Shown here: positions 44,237-52,569 of the stretch, piece by piece | Layout: every line of letters begins with the position of its first letter | How positions within the stretch are numbered: position 1 is the stretch's first letter | Assembly: GCA_037385685.1 (NCBI GenBank) | Contig: JARRMW010000007.1 | Location: forward strand, 1-64,000 | Direction: 5' to 3' | Length of the DNA: 64,000 nt | DNA from: Sva-25 sp037385685 | GTDB lineage: Bacteria > Pseudomonadota > Gammaproteobacteria > Chromatiales > Chromatiaceae | Notes under the pieces: model-generated | What the model was told of the DNA's origin: nothing | Database searches by the model: none | What the model saw: the letters and a program-made list of their open reading frames with translations, nothing else | Translations under genes and position numbers: made by a program

Positions 44237-45058
44237 TCAGCGCAATTTCACTGCCTGCACGTGCATCCAGTCGAAGTTCTTCTCACGGCCCAGGCTGACC
44301 CAGCCCTCTTTCTCCCAGCATTCCCACCACTTGTCGTATTCCGGGCGGGCAAAATGCGCCCTGCCCCGTCCCCAGCGCAATTTGTTATTGGAGGGATTGT
44401 AATCGAGAGCAATTCCCCAGGCGTGTGTCGATTTGCGGCTGCCACCGCGCATGGTGCGATTGTTGAAACAGCCTCCGTAGAGATCGAGATCAAGCTCTTT
44501 GATACCGTCGAGTCCATAGTGCGCCTTGACATTGGCAAGCACGCGCACAAGGCTGTCTGCCACTTTCCTGTTGCAGGTGATCCTGTTGACCTTGACACGC
44601 TGATCCCAGGCAAGACAATGTGGATAAGGGACTTGAATCGTAACAAGGTTGGTTCCGGGTCTGCCAAAAAAGGCAGTCATTGCTGCTCTCTTCTGGACCG
44701 GCCAGGCATGCGGATTGACATCGAGTGGCTCGGTATCACGCCATAGTGGTGGCATACTGCCGGTCTGTCTCAACTCCTTCAGAACAGAGAAGGCATAGTC
44801 GGTGACCTGCCCCCAATAGCCATCAACCTTGCCGGCATCGATGCCATGCTCATGGCAACAGAGTTGCAGGTACAGCGTACCAAGGCGCGTCCGGGGCCAG
44901 GATTTCCAGCCTTGAGGCAACCTCGATGCACGTTTCCCGAGTGCCTTCCTGAGGCAGGCCTCGGTTTCTGGTCCGGGGATGCCATCGACAGTCCCGATTC
45001 TGTATCCCTCGTCCTTCAGCAGGCCCTGCAAGACCTTGATCGTTGACCTTTTCTCCAT
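44237..45058 (-). CDS. M15-type peptidase (peptidoglycan endopeptidase/carboxypeptidase-like)
   Basis: A 273-residue protein. The zinc-peptidase motif SxHxxGxAxD appears as STHAWGIALD (His near 212), and FDWMHVQ near the C-terminus supplies the last ligand, as in VanY-like enzymes and phage L-Ala-D-Glu endopeptidases. The N-terminal part (TIKVLQGLLKDEGYRIGTVDG, then HGIDAGKVDGYWG) resembles peptidoglycan-binding repeats. I see no clear signal peptide. Start MEKRSTIK at 45058 has GGAGGGATC upstream. No other phage gene is nearby. Confidence 0.7.
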   Translation of the reverse strand: MEKRSTIKVLQGLLKDEGYRIGTVDGIPGPETEACLRKALGKRASRLPQGWKSWPRTRLGTLYLQLCCHEHGIDAGKVDGYWGQVTDYAFSVLKELRQTGSMPPLWRDTEPLDVNPHAWPVQKRAAMTAFFGRPGTNLVTIQVPYPHCLAWDQRVKVNRITCNRKVADSLVRVLANVKAHYGLDGIKELDLDLYGGCFNNRTMRGGSRKSTHAWGIALDYNPSNNKLRWGRGRAHFARPEYDKWWECWEKEGWVSLGREKNFDWMHVQAVKLR

Positions 45059-45412
45059 ATGGATCCCTCCTGTCTCCTTTGATGCGCTCCCTGTTGAATC
45101 CGGCGAACCGGATATCTGCCGATTCCAAAGCATGCATCGCCCGCAATGACGGCTTGCCGACGTTGGCCGGAAGTGGTTCCTTCCTCAAATGAAGTAAGCA
45201 GGCCCCACGCTGAATACACGCCCGGGATTGAAGGAAAACATAGACCATGAGGTCAGGGATGCAACCCTTAGAGCAAGATGGCTGTTATTATCATGGCTAT
45301 TCCCAATAAAAAATGAGGTTGTATTTGATCGCGCGCAGCGATAGAGTGCATGCTATATTCTTTACTAATTTACTTGGTTTTTTGAAAACGACTGAACTGA
45401 CAGGAGTAGTGT
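45059..45412. other. 354-bp divergent intergenic region
   Basis: Holds the promoters of the M15 gene (minus) and of the tusE-like gene (plus). A TATATT (about 45352-45357) is a likely -10 for the latter, without a good -35. The stretch just before that gene is AT-rich. No other feature seen. Confidence 0.4.
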
Positions 45413-45712
45413 ATGAGTGTTGAACTTCCAGAACGTGACGGCGACGGCTATCTCGTCAGCATGGACGACTGGACACCGGAAATCGGCAGGGCCATGGCAG
45501 AAGCCGACGGTATCGAGCTGGATGACGAAAAATGGGAACAGATCATGCAGGCACGCGAATATTACGAGCAGGAGAATGTCGTCCCTGCGATTCGTATCTT
45601 CGCCAAGCATATCAAACGTGACAAGAAGGATCTGTTCAAGCTCTGGACGACAGGTCCGATGAAACCGATCACGAAGTACGGCGGGCTGCCCAAGCCAACC
45701 GGCTGCGTCTGA
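45413..45712 (+). CDS. tusE: TusE/DsrC-family sulfur-carrier protein
   Basis: A 99-residue DsrC/TusE protein; the family carries persulfide on the penultimate Cys, here C98 in LPKPTGCV. The preceding conserved region reads VPAIRIFAKHIKRDKKDLFKLW. The second Cys that DsrC proper has ten residues upstream is absent, so it is the single-Cys, TusE-like type. The tusBCD or dsr genes are not adjacent, so its partner may be a rhodanese or another sulfurtransferase. AGGAG precedes the start and a terminator follows, so it is a single-gene unit. Confidence 0.85.
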   Translation: MSVELPERDGDGYLVSMDDWTPEIGRAMAEADGIELDDEKWEQIMQAREYYEQENVVPAIRIFAKHIKRDKKDLFKLWTTGPMKPITKYGGLPKPTGCV

Positions 45713-45739
45713 CTCCACCAGACCGCCTGACCCACAAGC

Positions 45740-45766
45740 GCCGGTGCCAGTCACCGGCCTTTTTTT
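45740..45766 (+). terminator. Terminator of the tusE-like gene
   Basis: Perfect 7-bp stem GCCGGTG/CACCGGC, loop CCAGT, then C and seven T. The remaining 270 bp to fnr contain no convincing gene on either strand. Confidence 0.88.
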
Positions 45767-46035
45767 GTCCCGCCTTTTCCTCTGCATCTGGCCTCTCCAA
45801 TAGTTGCCCGATGGACACAGAGAAGACCCGGTCAATCTCCGCGTTTGCTCCCTCGACATGCTGTGAAAACCCGGTCAGCCCGGCACCAGCGAGAGCTGTG
45901 TGCTGTGGGTCAGGGATGCAGCATTGGTGAGACCGCGGTGTTCAGAAAAGCGCGTGAAGAGTTTTCCGGCGGGATACCAGAGGCCCCCCTGGCAACCGAA
46001 ATCATGCCCTCTGATGGACGGGCAAATGCAGGGGA

Positions 46036-46806
46036 TCAGGCCTGCTTCTGGCCCAGCTGGAAGGCGGTTGAGGCACAGAGCCCGCCAATCTCGTTAAGTG
46101 CCTCGATATCCAGGATCTTGATACTCTTTCGCTCGGCTTCGAGAAGGCCTTTTTCCTGAAAGCGTGAGAATGTCCGGCTGACCGTCTCAACGGCAAGCCC
46201 AAGGAAACTTGCAATTTCTGCACGGGACATACTGAGATGGAACTCGTTTGCCGACAGGCCGCGTTGATGAAAACGGGTAGAAAGCGAGATCAGGAAGGCC
46301 GCTACGCGCTCCTCTGCCGAGTTGTTACCCAGCAGTGCGACCATGCCACAGTCGTTATGCACCTCGCGGCTCAGCAGGCGAAGTAGCTGGTGTTGAAGAC
46401 TCGGTAACTCACTGCTAAGCCTTTCGAGATCCTCGAAAGGAACCTCGCAGGCAGCCGTGGTTTCCAGCACTGCTGCCGAGCAACTGTGAATCCCTGTATG
46501 AATCGCCTCGAGACCAATCAGCTCACCAGGCAAGAAAAACCCTACCACATGCTCGTTGCCATCCTTGTCTTCATAGTATGCCTTTACCGAGCCGGATTTG
46601 ACGATATAGATTTGTGAAAAGGCCTCTCCCTGATTGTAGAGCATGTCACCCCGGTGGTAGGGCGTGTTGCGTGTGACGATCGCATTCAGCTTGTCGACAT
46701 CGTTCTCAACAAGGCCTACAGGAAGACACAGGGATGCGAGGCCACAGCCTTTACAACTCGCACGGTCTTTCAGCAACGAGATGATGCTTGACTGGTTATT
46801 ACTCAT
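46036..46806 (-). CDS. fnr: FNR-type oxygen-sensing transcriptional regulator
   Basis: Crp-family regulator with an oxygen-labile [4Fe-4S] cluster. The 256 residues hold the cluster cysteines C18, C21 and C27 (CKGCGLASLC) and C120 (TAACEVPFEDL). A cyclic-nucleotide-fold core follows, then a helix-turn-helix EIASFLGLAVETVSRTFSRFQ, in two parts, with the E-SR residues that read TTGAT sites. It is divergent from ccoN; a perfect FNR box lies between them. It thus should respond to low oxygen and switch on the cbb3 operon. Also called anr/fixK-like in other genera. Confidence 0.96.
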   Translation of the reverse strand: MSNNQSSIISLLKDRASCKGCGLASLCLPVGLVENDVDKLNAIVTRNTPYHRGDMLYNQGEAFSQIYIVKSGSVKAYYEDKDGNEHVVGFFLPGELIGLEAIHTGIHSCSAAVLETTAACEVPFEDLERLSSELPSLQHQLLRLLSREVHNDCGMVALLGNNSAEERVAAFLISLSTRFHQRGLSANEFHLSMSRAEIASFLGLAVETVSRTFSRFQEKGLLEAERKSIKILDIEALNEIGGLCASTAFQLGQKQA

Positions 46807-46929
46807 AACTGGTCGATGCTCTGTTTTGGTGAGTTACCTACGTGGTCGATTTTGGCCGATAATTCAAAAAATCTCAACGAGTTATGCCAAAAAGCCTCAA
46901 CAACGGCAAAAACCCTGATAAAAGATTGG

Positions 46930-46943
46930 TTGATTCACATCAA
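46930..46943 (+). promoter_or_regulatory. Perfect FNR box upstream of ccoN
   Basis: TTGAT-TCAC-ATCAA matches the FNR consensus at all ten positions. TACAAA (46964-46969) lies at the -10 place expected if the box is centred at -41.5 (class II). The ccoN ATG is 160 bp downstream of the box. The other end of this gap (46807-46929) serves fnr; no FNR box is seen close to the fnr start. Confidence 0.85.
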
Positions 46944-47103
46944 TGCAAACATGGCCCCTCGCGTACAAACTTTCACACTGGCAAAAAATTAGAAGCTGCT
47001 GAAGTGCTCATGTAGTGCGCCGGGGAGTCATTATTCGCGCATTCTGGACTGCTTCTGCACACATTCTTGCCGCAACCTTTCAAGTCCAATAGAGGTAACC
47101 GCA

Positions 47104-48479
47104 ATGACAGACACAACCTATAACTATAAGGTGGTGCGACAGTTTGCCATTATGACGGTCGTCTGGGGAATCGTGGGCATGCTCGTGGGCGTCATTATCG
47201 CCGCACAGCTCGCATTTCCCCACTGCATACCAATGCTGTAATCTTTGCCTTCGGCGGATCGGCACTCTTCGCAACATCCTATTATGTCGTTCAGCGAACC
47301 TGCCAGACGCGGCTCTTCGGTAGCGGACTTGCTGCATTCACCTTCTGGGGCTGGAACCTGATCATTGTGCTGGCTGCCATCTCCCTGCCCCTGGGTTTCA
47401 CCAGCGGCAAGGAATATGCGGAACTCGAGTGGCCGATCGACCTGTTGATCGCAGTCGTCTGGGTTTCCTATGCCGTCGTCTTCTTTGGCACCATCATGAA
47501 GCGCCGTGTCAAACATATCTATGTCGCAAACTGGTTCTACGGCGCCTTCATCCTGACGATCGCCCTTCTGCACATCGTCAACAGCGCAGCCATGCCGGTC
47601 ACGCTGACAAAATCCTACAGCGCCTACCCGGGCGCCATCGATGCCATGGTCCAGTGGTGGTACGGACACAATGCTGTCGGCTTCTTCCTGACAGCCGGCT
47701 TCCTTGGCATGATGTACTATTTCGTACCCAAACAGGCTGGTCGACCGGTCTTCTCCTATCGTCTCTCTGTCGTGCATTTCTGGGCACTGATCTCGACCTA
47801 CATGTGGGCCGGTCCTCACCACCTGCACTACACCGCCCTGCCCGACTGGACACAGTCCCTCGGCATGGTCTTCTCTCTGATCCTGCTGGCACCCTCCTGG
47901 GGCGGTATGATCAACGGCATGATGACCCTCTCGGGTGCATGGCACAAGCTGCGTGAAGATCCGATCCTGAAGTTCCTGATCGTCTCGCTCTCCTTCTACG
48001 GCATGTCCACCTTCGAAGGCCCGATGATGTCCATCAAGACCGTCAACGCGCTGTCTCACTACACTGACTGGACTGTCGGCCACGTCCACTCCGGCGCACT
48101 GGGCTGGGTAGCCCTGATCTCCATTGGCTCGATCTACGCACTGATTCCGCACCTGTTCGGCAAGAAGGGCATGTACTCCCAGCGCCTCATCGAAGTGCAT
48201 TTCTGGATCGCGACGATCGGCGTTGTTCTCTACATCGCCGCCATGTGGATCGCCGGTGTCATGCAGGGTCTGATGTGGCGCGCAGTCAACAGTGACGGCA
48301 CTCTTACCTACTCTTTCATCGAGTCGGTCGAGCGGACCTATCCGTTCTACAACATCCGTCTGCTGGGCGGTGCCATGTTCCTCTTCGGCATGTTCCTGAT
48401 GGCCTACAACGTCTTCAAGACGGTCTCCGGTGCACAAGCCGCGGATGATGTCATTCCGGAACCGGAAGCGGCTCACTGA
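47104..48479 (+). pseudogene. ccoN: cbb3-type cytochrome oxidase subunit I, with small deletion/frameshift
   Basis: Catalytic haem-copper subunit. The start codon frame (MTDTTYNYKVVRQF) runs through the first helix to QLAFP and then stops at 47241. The family resumes in another frame with PLHTNAVIFAFGG, which contains the low-spin haem ligand, and continues to 48479. The roughly 15 residues that normally join these parts are absent, fitting a deletion of about 46 bp (3n+1). Downstream ligands are intact (YGHNAVGFF, AGPHHLHYTALP, VGHVHSGALGW). Because ccoO, Q and P look healthy, an assembly error is as likely as a real lesion. Confidence 0.88.
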
Positions 48480-48496
48480 TCAGGAGGATATGAACA

Positions 48497-49120
48497 ATGT
48501 CACATGAAATCGTTGAAAAAAATACCGGCCTCATGGCCCTGCTGATCGTCCTGGTCGTCAGTGTCGGCGGCCTGGTCGAAATTGTCCCGCTCTTCGCGCT
48601 CACCGAGACGACAGAACCGGTCGAAGGTGTGGAGAAATACAGCGCACTGCGACTCGAAGGTCGCGACATCTATGTGCGTGAGGGTTGCTACAACTGCCAC
48701 TCGCAGATGATTCGCCCCTTCCGCGCGGAAACCGAGCGCTACGGCCATTACTCCGTGGCGGGTGAGTTCGTCTACGACCATCCGTTCCAGTGGGGTTCCA
48801 AGCGTACCGGGCCGGACCTGGCACGCGTCGGCGGGCGTTACTCCGATGACTGGCACGAAGCGCACCTCTATAACCCGCGCGACGTCGTGCCAGAGTCGAA
48901 CATGCCTTCTTTCCCGTGGTTGTTCGAAAACAAGCTGGATGGCGCAAATACGGCAGCAAAGATGGACGCGATGAACGTGGTCGTCGGCGCAACCTGCCCG
49001 AAATGCGACCTCTACTCCGATGAAGACAAAGCCAACGCCCAAAAGGCTGTTGCAGGCAAGACAGAAGCTGAAGCGCTGATTGCCTACCTGCAAGGCCTGG
49101 GCACAGCACTCAAGAGGTAA
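48497..49120 (+). CDS. ccoO: cbb3-type cytochrome oxidase subunit II (monoheme cytochrome c)
   Basis: Membrane-anchored c-type cytochrome passing electrons to CcoN. The 207 residues have one N-terminal helix (LMALLIVLVVSVGGLVEIV), the haem site CYNCH in EGCYNCHSQMIRPFR and the axial Met in ESNMPSFPW. A second Cys pair, CPKC, lies in the C-terminal part, which is a common insertion in some lineages. AGGAGG lies upstream, 17 bp after the ccoN stop. Confidence 0.95.
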   Translation: MSHEIVEKNTGLMALLIVLVVSVGGLVEIVPLFALTETTEPVEGVEKYSALRLEGRDIYVREGCYNCHSQMIRPFRAETERYGHYSVAGEFVYDHPFQWGSKRTGPDLARVGGRYSDDWHEAHLYNPRDVVPESNMPSFPWLFENKLDGANTAAKMDAMNVVVGATCPKCDLYSDEDKANAQKAVAGKTEAEALIAYLQGLGTALKR

Positions 49121-49126
49121 GCTGCG

Positions 49127-49303
49127 ATGGATATCAATGATTTTCGCGCCTGGCACACCCTCGTACTGTTCCTGGCATTCATCGGGATCATCATCTGGGC
49201 CTACAGCAGGGGTCGCAAGAAGTCCTTTGACGAGGCTGCTCACCTGCCCTTTGAGGATGATCAAACCCATAACGCAACCATGAAGAAGGAGAACCTGTCA
49301 TGA
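49127..49303 (+). CDS. ccoQ: cbb3-type cytochrome oxidase subunit CcoQ
   Basis: A 58-residue single-helix protein: WHTLVLFLAFIGIIIWAYSR followed by RKKSFDEAAHLPFEDD, the conserved CcoQ/FixQ pattern (aromatic-helix-basic-acidic F-x-E-A-A). CcoQ stabilises the assembled oxidase. It begins 6 bp after ccoO and its stop overlaps the ccoP start by 4 bases (ATGA). Confidence 0.92.
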   Translation: MDINDFRAWHTLVLFLAFIGIIIWAYSRGRKKSFDEAAHLPFEDDQTHNATMKKENLS

Positions 49304-50202
49304 CTACATTCTGGAGTGGTTGGATCATTGTTCTGACCGTCGGCAATATCCTTGCATGTGTCTGGCTGGTCTGGTGGACAATGCGTAAACGCAAGGATGA
49401 ATCTGCATCCGGTGACGTCACCGGTCACACCTGGGACGGGGACCTGCAAGAGTACAACAACCCGTTGCCGCGCTGGTGGCTGTGGCTCTTCTACATCACG
49501 CTGGTCTTCGGCGGCATCTACCTCGCGCTCTACCCGGGTCTCGGCTCCTTTGCCGGCATCAAGGGCTGGACGCAGGAAAGTCAGTATGACGGCGAGATGG
49601 ATGTGGCCGCGCAAACCTATGACCCGATCTTCGAAAAGTATGCTGCAGTCAGCATCGAAGATCTGGCCAAGGGCGGTGAATATGAAGAAGCCCTGGCGAT
49701 GGGCAAGCGCATGTACCTCTCATACTGCTCGCAGTGCCATGGTTCAAGTGCGACGGGCGCCGTCGGCTATCCTAATCTGACGGACGGTGACTGGCTGTGG
49801 GGCGGCGAACCGGCCCGCATCAAGGAGAGTATCGTTCAGGGACGCAATGCTGTCATGCCACCGCACGCGGGCCGCATCGAGGGTGAGAAGCTCGACAACC
49901 TGGTTGCCTATGTCAGGAGCCTGAGCGGCATCAGTGTCGACACCGGCATGGCTGAAGCAGGCAAGACCGAGTATGCCTCCCTCGGCTGTATCGGCTGCCA
50001 TGGCGTCGATGGCACAGGCAACACCATGCTTGGCGCGCCCAACCTCACGGACAATGTCTGGCTCTATGGCGCCAGTGAAGGTGTTATCAAGAAGACGATC
50101 CTGGAAGGCCGTAATGGCCAGATGCCTTCACAAAAGGCGTTCCTGGGCGAGGACAAGTCGCATATCATTGCGGCGTATGTCTATAGCCTTTCAGCCAAAT
50201 AA
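49300..50202 (+). CDS. ccoP: cbb3-type cytochrome oxidase subunit III (diheme cytochrome c)
   Basis: Diheme entry subunit, 300 residues. Two N-terminal helices (WSGWIIVLTVGNILACVWLVWW and WWLWLFYITLVFGGIYLALY) are followed by two cytochrome c domains with CSQCH (about 143) and CIGCH (about 228), and axial Met in NAVMPPHAGRI and GQMPSQK. The DNPLPRWW-like motif appears as NNPLPRWWLW. Overlaps ccoQ and is followed by a terminator. Confidence 0.96.
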   Translation: MTTFWSGWIIVLTVGNILACVWLVWWTMRKRKDESASGDVTGHTWDGDLQEYNNPLPRWWLWLFYITLVFGGIYLALYPGLGSFAGIKGWTQESQYDGEMDVAAQTYDPIFEKYAAVSIEDLAKGGEYEEALAMGKRMYLSYCSQCHGSSATGAVGYPNLTDGDWLWGGEPARIKESIVQGRNAVMPPHAGRIEGEKLDNLVAYVRSLSGISVDTGMAEAGKTEYASLGCIGCHGVDGTGNTMLGAPNLTDNVWLYGASEGVIKKTILEGRNGQMPSQKAFLGEDKSHIIAAYVYSLSAK

Positions 50203-50217
50203 GTGCTATCAATCGTG

Positions 50218-50250
50218 GGGCGAACCACAGGCGTGGTTCGCCCTTATTTT
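50218..50250 (+). terminator. Terminator after ccoP
   Basis: Perfect 11-bp stem GGGCGAACCAC/GTGGTTCGCCC, loop AGGC, then TTATTTTT. It probably attenuates transcription so that ccoNOQP is made in excess over ccoGH. Confidence 0.8.
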
Positions 50251-50269
50251 TGCCCCGAGGGATTGCGTT

Positions 50270-50560
50270 ATGTCAAATGACACCCAAACACAAAACGAAC
50301 ATAATCTCCCCATCGTGCAGAGAATCGTCTCTGTATTATGGCCGTCCTTCCTGGTCGCATCGTTAGCAACGGTGCTGTTCTTCGTTGTATTTGATCCCCA
50401 GGAACTCGGCATGCTGGCCGGTCTTCCGGAACTGACCCGCACGGGCGGTTATACGATCGGCTTTTTCTTTTTCTGGATCATGGGTGCCATGGGCTGTGCC
50501 CTCACCTGCTACTTCAGGAAACCCTGTCCACCACGCATCAGGACGGACCAGACAGACTGA
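50270..50560 (+). CDS. Small membrane protein between ccoP and ccoG
   Basis: A 96-residue protein with two hydrophobic segments, VLWPSFLVASLATVLFFVVF and GYTIGFFFFWIMGAMGCALTCYF, and a soluble loop with ELGMLAGLPELTR. The Cys-rich C-terminal end reads CYFRKPCPP. The family is not recognised with certainty; small membrane proteins in this place are found in related cbb3 clusters, hinting at an assembly role. Start ATG at 50270 lies 20 bp after the terminator. Confidence 0.65.
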   Translation: MSNDTQTQNEHNLPIVQRIVSVLWPSFLVASLATVLFFVVFDPQELGMLAGLPELTRTGGYTIGFFFFWIMGAMGCALTCYFRKPCPPRIRTDQTD

Positions 50561-50601
50561 ACTGACAACGCCCATTCTTTCAAGGCGAGAAGAGACGAGC
50601 G

Positions 50602-52005
50602 ATGAGCACTGACAAACAACCAGCCTCCGCAAACGAGGCACCGGTCGAAGAAGAACTCTACAAGAAGCGCCAGAAGATCTACCCGCGCGAGGTACACGGC
50701 GTGTTTGCACTGCTGCGTAATCTGGCAATGGTCGCCCTGCTCGGTCTTTTCTATGGTCTTTGCTGGATCCAGTGGGATGGGCACCAGGCCGTTCTTTTTG
50801 ACCTGCCTGCACGCAAATTCTATATTTTCGGATGGACCTTCTGGCCCCAGGATTTCTTTTTTCTGACGTTGCTGCTGATCATCTCGGCACTGTCGCTCTT
50901 CTTCTTCACGGCGCTCGCTGGCCGACTCTGGTGTGGCTACGCCTGCCCCCAGACAGTCTGGACCGAAATCTTTCTCTGGTTCGAGCGCAAGATCGAGGGA
51001 TCGCGCCAGCAACAGATCAAGCTCGACCAGGCGCCCATGAACGCCAGGAAGCTCGGCATCAAGGCCTCAAAGCACGCGGTCTGGCTCACCTTCTCTCTCT
51101 GGACGGGCTTCACCTTCGTCGGCTACTTCACACCGATCAAGGAACTCTGGGATTCACTGCTCGCTTTCTCGCTTGGCCCCTGGGAGACCTTCTGGGTCCT
51201 CTTCTACGGCTTCGCCACCTACGGCAACGCCGGCTGGATGCGGGAACAGGTCTGCATCTACATGTGCCCCTATGCGCGTTTCCAGAGTGCCATGTTCGAC
51301 AAGAACACGCTCATTATCTCCTACGATGAGAAACGCGGCGAACCACGCGGATCCCGCAGGCGCGGAACACGTCCTGAAGACAAGGGGGATTGCATCGATT
51401 GCGGACTCTGCGTGCAGGTCTGCCCGACCGGCATCGATATCCGTGAGGGGCTTCAATACCAGTGCATTGGCTGCGCTGCCTGCATCGATGTTTGCGACGA
51501 CGTCATGGAAAAAATGGGATACGAGAAGGGCCTCGTAAAGTACACGACGGAAAACGCGCTCAACGGCAAGCATGTCCGCCTCATGCGCCCGCGCGTGATC
51601 CTCTACTCGTTGCTGCTGCTCCTGCTGACCGCCGGACTGATTTACGGCATTGCAACGCGGGTACCCCTCGAGGTCAACATCATCCGTGACCGCAATGCGC
51701 TGTTCAATACCACGAATGATGGCCTTGTCGAGAATGTCTACACGCTCAAGGTCATCAACATGGACTCGGAACCGCGGACATTCGATGTGAGTGTCACTGG
51801 CATCGAGGGGATGAAACTGCTGGGTGAAACCGAAGCCATCCGGGTCGAAACCGGTGCCGTCAAGGATGTGCTTGTGCGCGTCCATGCCGATCCGGCCAAC
51901 CTGAAGACCCGCAGCAGCGAGATTGAATTCCACGTCGAGGCGCGCGACAATCCGGAGGCACAAACCAGTGAGAACGGTCGCTTTCTCGGCCCGGTATTGA
52001 AATAA
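50602..52005 (+). CDS. ccoG: Cytochrome c oxidase accessory protein CcoG (RdxA/FixG)
   Basis: Membrane Fe-S protein that reduces copper for cbb3 oxidase assembly. The 467 residues have five hydrophobic segments, the N-terminal CGYACPQTVWTE motif, two ferredoxin-type clusters CIDCGLCVQVCPTGIDI and CIGCAACIDVCDDVM, and an immunoglobulin-like C-terminal domain after the last helix (LLLLLLTAGLIYGIA). It sits between ccoP and ccoH, the standard place. Confidence 0.96.
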   Translation: MSTDKQPASANEAPVEEELYKKRQKIYPREVHGVFALLRNLAMVALLGLFYGLCWIQWDGHQAVLFDLPARKFYIFGWTFWPQDFFFLTLLLIISALSLFFFTALAGRLWCGYACPQTVWTEIFLWFERKIEGSRQQQIKLDQAPMNARKLGIKASKHAVWLTFSLWTGFTFVGYFTPIKELWDSLLAFSLGPWETFWVLFYGFATYGNAGWMREQVCIYMCPYARFQSAMFDKNTLIISYDEKRGEPRGSRRRGTRPEDKGDCIDCGLCVQVCPTGIDIREGLQYQCIGCAACIDVCDDVMEKMGYEKGLVKYTTENALNGKHVRLMRPRVILYSLLLLLLTAGLIYGIATRVPLEVNIIRDRNALFNTTNDGLVENVYTLKVINMDSEPRTFDVSVTGIEGMKLLGETEAIRVETGAVKDVLVRVHADPANLKTRSSEIEFHVEARDNPEAQTSENGRFLGPVLK

Positions 52006-52007
52006 AA

Positions 52008-52514
52008 ATGCATACTCAACGCGAAGACACACTGCCATGGTACAGGCAATTCTGGCCCTGGTTCATCATCTCGATCCCGGCGCTGACCATTGTTGCCGCC
52101 ATGATCACGATCACCATCGCCGTCAAGACTGACGACGGCCTCGTCGTTGACGATTACTACAAGGAAGGTCTCGCTATCAACGAGGACAAGCAGCGGGTCA
52201 AAAAGGCCGCCGCGCTGGAGATTTCCGCCGAACTCTCGCTCGATGAGAACGGGATGATCCAGGCACGACTCCCGGAAAAAGTTGCCGCACTGCCCTTCCT
52301 GATGCTGACACTGACCCACCCGGGTGATGCCAGCAAGGATCTCGAGTTACCGCTCGCGAATGTCGGAAATGCGCTCTTCACAAGCAAGGATCCGCTAACC
52401 GGCACCGGGACCAACTGGCACGTCGTCATTACCCCGCCGGATACCGACTGGAAACTCAACGGTCGCTGGCATCCCGATGCCATGAGTAGTATCCAGATCG
52501 CGCCCTCTACCTGA
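52008..52514 (+). CDS. ccoH: FixH/CcoH family protein
   Basis: CcoH helps assemble cbb3 oxidase. The 168-residue protein has one N-terminal helix (FIISIPALTIVAAMITITIAV) and a periplasmic beta-domain; the VVDDYYKEGLAINEDKQRVKKA segment is the family signature. It starts 2 bp after ccoG. The next genes usually seen, ccoI and ccoS, are not in this window. Confidence 0.88.
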   Translation: MHTQREDTLPWYRQFWPWFIISIPALTIVAAMITITIAVKTDDGLVVDDYYKEGLAINEDKQRVKKAAALEISAELSLDENGMIQARLPEKVAALPFLMLTLTHPGDASKDLELPLANVGNALFTSKDPLTGTGTNWHVVITPPDTDWKLNGRWHPDAMSSIQIAPST

Positions 52515-52569
52515 CAATTGCTCCCATCAACAGTGCTATGATGCCTGCATTGATGCACAGGTATTGCAC

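Noticed and set aside
45845..46159. 104-codon plus-strand frame after the tusE terminator
   Set aside because: No ribosome site, and it overlaps the fnr 3' end.
47124..48476. 450-codon open frame on the minus strand opposite ccoN
   Set aside because: The plus strand encodes clear CcoN motifs; the minus frame is Asp/His/Gln-rich with no family.
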